Of a DNA stretch of 64,000 nucleotides, positions 61,821-64,000 are shown one piece after another (positions within the stretch are counted from its first letter, which is position 1; every line of letters begins with the position of its first letter). Position numbers and translations under genes: made by a program. Source of the DNA: Tubulanus polymorphus (Eukaryota > Nemertea > Palaeonemertea > Tubulaniformes > Tubulanidae). The notes below the pieces were generated by a model, which had not been told where the DNA came from, did not search any database, and saw nothing but the letters and a program-made list of their open reading frames with translations. The stretch spans positions 15,564,155 through 15,628,154 of the forward strand of contig NC_134033.1 in NCBI RefSeq assembly GCF_964204645.1, read 5' to 3'.

Positions 61821-61918
61821 ATCAATCAAGTCAGCGCCATTTCCTGACAGTAAATATTATTATTGTGTAACTGCGACTGAAGTTTTTGCCACCACCCACC
61901 GTCACCCCTCGCAGAGAG

Positions 61919-63526
61919 ATGACTATTTATAAGACGCCAGTGACCGAGAAGAAGCCGGAGGAGGACGGCAAGCTACCACCAGTTGTTATACCGGTAAGTA
62001 TAGATCGGGGAATCTACGTCGTCAAAAATGAAACGAACGAACAAATGAAATAATTGATCGGTATTTCCCCTCCTCCAGATTTTTATCCTTTTCTGACCCT
62101 GTTGATAACTAACTGCGTCGGAATGTTGCGATATGAAACGCCTGATTTTTGTGATACCCGATGAAAAGTTACTTTTAATCAAACAATTAAAATGGTTGAT
62201 TGAAGAAGTTCATTTCAATTTTTGTGCGATTGTGCCATCTATCAAGTTTAAAAGTTGAGTCCTCCTTTTATTACCGAGATGACGTAATTTACTGAGATCA
62301 ACCGAGATGACATGAAATATAACATATTTATTTATTCCTTATCGATTTTTAAACTTGAAATCATATCAGTAATAAATACCTGCTTGAATCATATTTTACA
62401 TATTTTCATCTATCAGCGATAGTTTACCGAAAATAGGCTCGCGTAAGTCAAAACGGCCTCCGCGAGCGTATGCCGAATAAAAACTATCATCGATTAATGA
62501 AAACACGAATCCCTTAATTTCAATAGTATCGTTGTTTCTCAATAGGTGGCAGCAGCGACCGAGTCGGAATCGACAGACGAAGCTCACGATAATTTCGTGA
62601 ATGTCTCGGTGAGACGATACGAGCGCCGACCTCAACGCACGACGAACGTCTGTATTTGTTTGGCCGCCTTGATCGTATTGATAATGGGTATCGTGGGAGG
62701 TATATACCTCTATAGACACCTCACTCATAAGGTAAGTACCTCATCGTCTGAGATAGGCAGAGATCAAGGGGCAGATCGGGGTAAACTGATTACCTTTTGA
62801 CAACAAAAAAATATCATTTATTTCGCGGGGCGTCTGACAAAAGTGTGCCTTAGTTTTATGCTATACAACATGCCCTTTTTAGATTTCTTGAATTTGATAT
62901 TTAGCATAAGACATTTATTAAGTGCCCTTGAATAAACAGACCTAATTAGGCCTATAACTGAAGGTAGTTTCTACTCTTTAAGAAATTCATCTCTCAAAAT
63001 TCGAATAGTTTTTTTAGTTCACTTTCGATGAAACCACTATTTTTCATTCATGTCAATTGTTCGAATTTTGATGAAAACTCCAAAATTATAGATATCTGAG
63101 TTATAGTCAGATCTGATTAGAGAGTCGGTTGATTGAGTTTGTTTAAACAGTCGTTGATGAAAAATTGATTTTTGGCGAAACCCATTGCAAGAGGTACCGA
63201 GTACCGATCTGATTGGTGGTTGATATGTAAGTGGTATTTTACGCGGATGTTTCTCATTTATGGTTGATATTTAAGGGGTGTTTAATGCGGATGACTGTTC
63301 TGATTGGTGGTCGATATTTATGGGACGTGTCTCGTTTCTATTTCAGACGTATCGTGCTATTTGCGATCTGCGTTACATCGACGACATGATGGTCGGCGAC
63401 GAACCGCACGCCGGATTCCTGCGCGAACACGTCGAGATCGACGAGTCTCAGAAAGCTCTCTCGCGAATCGAGGTGCCGAAATTCGATGAGTGTTCCAGCG
63501 CCGTCATACTTCACGCATTCTCTGTC
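61919..63526 (+). CDS. Integral membrane protein 2 (ITM2/BRI family), 3'-partial
   Basis: Type II membrane protein; in vertebrates ITM2B/BRI2 has a cytosolic N-terminus, one membrane helix and a luminal BRICHOS domain, and is furin-cleaved. Exons in window: 61919-61993, 62546-62731, 63347-63526 (25, 62 and 60 codons, all phase 0). The N-terminal MTIYKTPVTEKKPEEDGKLP plus VVIP corresponds to the family's cytosolic tail. The helix is CICLAALIVLIMGIVGGIYL followed by YRHL; after it come TYRAICDLRYIDDMM and RIEVPKFDECSSAVILHAFS, which match the conserved pre-BRICHOS region (Y.C...YI.DD, VP.F......I.HDF). The BRICHOS core and furin site lie beyond the window. The ATG lies 98 bp after the end of the 2.8-kb element; CCCCTCGCAG just before it could be an acceptor for a 5' UTR exon. 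Confidence 0.9.
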
Positions 63527-64000
63527 GTAAGTTTCACCCTATGACGTCATCGAAATTAAACGCCCGCGAACTACGAGGTATTCCACCGGATGGTGCTTGT
63601 AACTAATGTCTATTTCAACCTGACTTGAGAGCCTGACTAGCTCAGTCAGTTTTAGTAGTACATACCTGACAAAGGTCTCAATAGGACCAGAAAGGACGGG
63701 CAGTCGACCTAAATCATCATTTTTAAATCCATTTTAAAATGTATTGAAGGATATCCAAAAAGTCTGCATTGAGAGGGGTTCCTGAGAGAAAAGATCCCTC
63801 CATGATTTGAAAGTTTAACAATATGTTTCCATGCCTACGTACCAAACTTCAGTTGGTAGGCATAGAGACATATTGTTTAACTTTATTTAAGCTCAAATTT
63901 TTGTATTCATGACATCATTCATAGAATTTGAGAAATTTTGGATAGATATCAATTGTATCTCAGAGAAAAAATCAGGCATCGCCGCCACGTGGGTCCTCGC
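63527..64000 (+). other. ITM2 intron 3 with SINE
   Basis: Begins GTAAGTTTCACCCTATGACG, i.e. the KDM6A-intron motif CCCTATGACGTCATC directly after the donor. 63628-63840 is a tRNA-headed SINE. No further exon before the window ends. Confidence 0.6.
63628..63840 (+). mobile_element. SINE with tRNA-like head
   Basis: GCCTGACTAGCTCAGTCAGT resembles an A-box region of a tRNA; the body matches 46235-46440 closely. Confidence 0.6.

Overview
This is a bilaterian animal nuclear genome window. Genes have many short exons with GT/AG introns, AATAAA polyadenylation signals and AT-rich introns. Non-autonomous transposons and minisatellites are dense. The gene set is conserved across animals, and one element resembles the tandem-core elements known from molluscs. 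I infer a lophotrochozoan, possibly a mollusc, but the species cannot be fixed from this window.

Layout: 698-4978 (+) is the 3' part of COPS6 (COP9 signalosome subunit 6). Tail-to-tail with it, 5734-8907 (-) is a seven-exon coiled-coil gene of about 329 codons, perhaps C6orf163-like, with an apparent 1-nt frameshift. 10779-12244 (+) is a two-exon secreted ten-cysteine peptide of the prokineticin/astakine type. About 14.8-17.4 kb (-) holds a TATA-driven putative small secreted-protein gene with a cluster of duplicated short exons, mixed with inverted retrotransposon remnants. 19835-24362 (-) is a complete six-exon BTB-BACK-Kelch gene of 681 aa. Head-to-head with it, 25483-52846 (+) is a complete 26-exon KDM6A/UTX histone H3K27 demethylase gene of 1,344 aa, with an alternative last exon at 53662-53688. 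61919-63526 (+) is the 5' part of an ITM2/BRI family gene that runs off the window.

I rebuilt the exons from splice sites. Frames close exactly in KDM6A (4,035 nt), the Kelch gene (2,046 nt), COPS6, the ITM2 exons and the ten-cysteine gene, so these models are well supported. The genes do not form one pathway. The clear regulatory theme is chromatin and protein turnover: KDM6A, a CSN subunit that controls cullin ligases, and a Kelch protein of the cullin-3 adaptor type.

The most unusual feature is the non-coding fraction. Several short palindromic transposon families recur, and in at least four of them the internal part has expanded into a tandem array: a 56-bp unit at 1 kb, a 47-bp unit at 38-39.6 kb (about 36 copies), short GTTCCACAG units at 27 and 53 kb, and a 190-bp unit at 59.6-61.2 kb. 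The last lies inside a 2.8-kb element with perfect 37-bp inverted ends, and each 190-bp unit carries a degenerate copy of the element's own end. The window therefore looks like a record of transposon ends turning into satellites.
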